NCBI RefSeq assembly: GCF_011189575.1
Contig: NZ_PUJW01000002.1
Location: 248,001-312,000, forward strand
Direction of reading: 5' to 3'
DNA length: 64,000 nt
DNA from: Photorhabdus cinerea
GTDB taxonomy: Bacteria; Pseudomonadota; Gammaproteobacteria; Enterobacterales; Enterobacteriaceae
A model generated the notes under the pieces. The model was not told the DNA's origin, did no database searches, and saw only the letters and a program-made list of their open reading frames with translations. A program made the translations under genes and the position numbers. This document shows, one piece after another, positions 62,922 through 64,000 of this stretch; the stretch's first letter is position 1, and every line of letters begins with the position of its first letter.

Positions 62922-63443
62922 TTAATCATTAGCACAATCAGAACAAACCCCATTATTTGAATCCATCATCTCTCGACAACACCCCTGACATCTTGTCACA
63001 TTATAATGAAGCGAAATATAACGCCCTTCTTTATCATCAAAGCAATAAGTCCCCAGACCGATATACCCCGGCGCACCCGCAACATAATCAGGCGGGAAAT
63101 CCAGATCAGCAATAATATATCGGGCACTTAAATCAACCGCGGAATCCGCCGAGACAGAAAAGCCAGAAAACTCAGCCAGCAACTTAATATAACGTGCCTC
63201 CAATAATACCGCATCTGAAACCGGCATAACATCACATGATAACGCCACCGCGCCGAAATGCGGATAGTCAAGATTATAAGCAATATAACCCTGATAAACC
63301 GGCAGGTGATGAGGATTATCCTCTTCAATTTTTAATTTACAAAGCACATAAATAGCATCCAAATCTAACGCATCAAAAGAACAGGTAAAACCGGCAAATT
63401 CAGCTAACGATCGAATATGATACGCATTCAGTGTAAAACTCAT
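62922..63443 (-). CDS. Extra phage protein with internal duplication and Zn ribbon
   Basis: A 173-residue protein between genes V and VII, where M13 has no gene. It consists of two related halves: SLAEFAGFTCSFDALDLDAIYVL at about residue 12 and KLLAEFSGFSVSADSAVDLSARYII at about 87, each followed by a GYI-containing strand region. The C-terminus has two Cys pairs (CQGC and CSDC), probably a zinc ribbon. No signal peptide. Possible roles are control of replication, superinfection immunity or DNA binding; none is shown. Confidence 0.78.
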   Translation of the reverse strand: MSFTLNAYHIRSLAEFAGFTCSFDALDLDAIYVLCKLKIEEDNPHHLPVYQGYIAYNLDYPHFGAVALSCDVMPVSDAVLLEARYIKLLAEFSGFSVSADSAVDLSARYIIADLDFPPDYVAGAPGYIGLGTYCFDDKEGRYISLHYNVTRCQGCCREMMDSNNGVCSDCAND

Positions 63444-63464
63444 TTCAATAACTCCTTTTAAACC

Positions 63465-63731
63465 CTATTTAATTGGAATTAATTTGATGCTTTTGATTCT
63501 GAGCGAACCAAAATCGCCCACGCTAAACGAGCTTGAATCTAACGTATAAAACCCAGCCGGATACGGTGCTGCCTCTTTTTCCAAATTAATCGTGAACTTT
63601 TCAGGATAAATGCCACCGTTATAAATATAAGCTGTCTGTTCTCTAAACGTTAATACTTCACCCGTTTGTTTTGAAACCACTTGCTTGTTATTGACTTTTC
63701 CGTCAACTTCATTAATTTCAATTTTAATCAT
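63465..63731 (-). CDS. Single-stranded DNA-binding protein pV
   Basis: An 88-residue protein that aligns with M13 pV (87 residues) throughout: MIKIEI at the start, REQTAYIYNGGIYPEKFTINL in the middle, and PAGFYTLDSSSFSVGDFGSL then KSIKLIPIK at the end. pV coats viral ssDNA and also represses translation of gene II. It lies 24 bases downstream of the replication gene, as in Ff. Confidence 0.92.
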   Translation of the reverse strand: MIKIEINEVDGKVNNKQVVSKQTGEVLTFREQTAYIYNGGIYPEKFTINLEKEAAPYPAGFYTLDSSSFSVGDFGSLRIKSIKLIPIK

Positions 63732-63755
63732 AATAAATTGCCTTTACATTATTTA

Positions 63756-64000
63756 TTAAAAAGGACATTGAGACGTTTGTAACTTTTCATTCAGCAATGT
63801 TTGATAGATTGGTGGAATATCAAAACGCAGATTCATATCCTGAATATGTTCTTCACGAACAATCATGGATAACACCGTTTCAATATCGCCATTAAAGAAA
63901 TGAAATACTTTCGCTATGGTTGATGAAGCCTGATTACGCAGCCACTTTACTTTCGCTTCAATGGCATCAACCGCCTTACGGCCAAATAGTTTAGGGATTG
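63756..64000 (-). CDS. Phage replication initiation protein (C-terminal part)
   Basis: The last 81 codons of a gene that begins beyond the right edge. The frame stops at 63756-63758 and lies directly before gene V, where Ff phages have gene II (with internal X). The residues seen (FGRKAVDAIEAKVKWLRNQ, ending QTSQCPF) do not visibly match M13 pII, so it may be a replaced replication module of the gpII/RstA type. The call rests on position. Confidence 0.6.
   Translation of the reverse strand, partial: IPKLFGRKAVDAIEAKVKWLRNQASSTIAKVFHFFNGDIETVLSMIVREEHIQDMNLRFDIPPIYQTLLNEKLQTSQCPF

Noticed and set aside
1..64000. CRISPR arrays, rRNA or tRNA genes
   Set aside because: No regularly spaced repeats, no cas genes, and no recognisable tRNA cloverleaf or rRNA sequence were found by eye; a short tRNA could still have been overlooked.

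Overview
The window reads as a moderately AT-rich enterobacterial chromosome, most likely an entomopathogenic member of the Morganellaceae (Photorhabdus or Xenorhabdus; genus call is inference). Support comes from two ERIC elements, a type VI secretion locus, many small secondary-metabolism islands and enterobacterial gene families. A dif-like XerCD site at 56575-56602 suggests that the right end lies at the replication terminus.

Layout. (1) 1-9339: end of a type VI secretion operon, tssA(partial)-tssJ-tssK-tssL-tssM-tssH, followed at 9425-14918 by a signalling trio: a MASE1-type membrane protein, a LuxR-type response regulator and a BvgS/EvgS-like hybrid kinase. (2) 15274-19929, minus strand: a lasso-peptide operon A-B1-B2-C-D. 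The 38-residue precursor at 19813-19929 was found by reading the sequence. The cyclase gene C is split into two frames exactly at an 8-bp tandem repeat, which suggests ON/OFF slippage or recent inactivation. (3) 20382-20737: ccdA antitoxin with a dead ccdB whose start codon is ATA. (4) 21144-40196: a metabolic locus with an MFS exporter, SDR, old yellow enzyme, EthD protein, FAD monooxygenase with DUF2783 partner, fused indolepyruvate:ferredoxin oxidoreductase, MmgE/PrpD protein, a three-part biotin carboxylase, an archaeal-type HMG-CoA reductase and a MarR regulator. Related CATGCGA-core sites lie in front of four transcription units, including the regulator itself, so the locus is probably one MarR regulon. 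A hydrolase gene (24981-26144) sits inside it. (5) 40894-43610: a putatively exported deaminase, a PhzF-family protein and a fragment of an NRPS condensation domain that ends in a perfect 18-bp inverted repeat. (6) 43734-53004: pentose use (xylAB, xylR, GH30 glycosidase, xylitol dehydrogenase) with an NTF2-like protein and an omega-aminotransferase interspersed. (7) 53246-56305: a periplasmic P1 peptidase and two divergent DUF1778/GNAT toxin-antitoxin modules with matching operator architectures. (8) 56575-64000: the dif-like site, an ERIC element, an unknown AT-rich cargo-like gene, and an Ff-type (M13-like) filamentous prophage on the minus strand, running off the right edge.

The phage keeps the complete Ff order: rep(partial), V, one extra gene, VII, IX, VIII, III, VI, I with internal XI, IV. 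Its 30- and 32-codon genes VII and IX were recovered by eye. Terminators lie after VIII and a packaging-signal-like hairpin lies after IV. The most notable items are the lasso operon with its repeat-interrupted cyclase, the Ff-type prophage next to dif, and the MarR-controlled carboxylase/HMG-CoA reductase locus.
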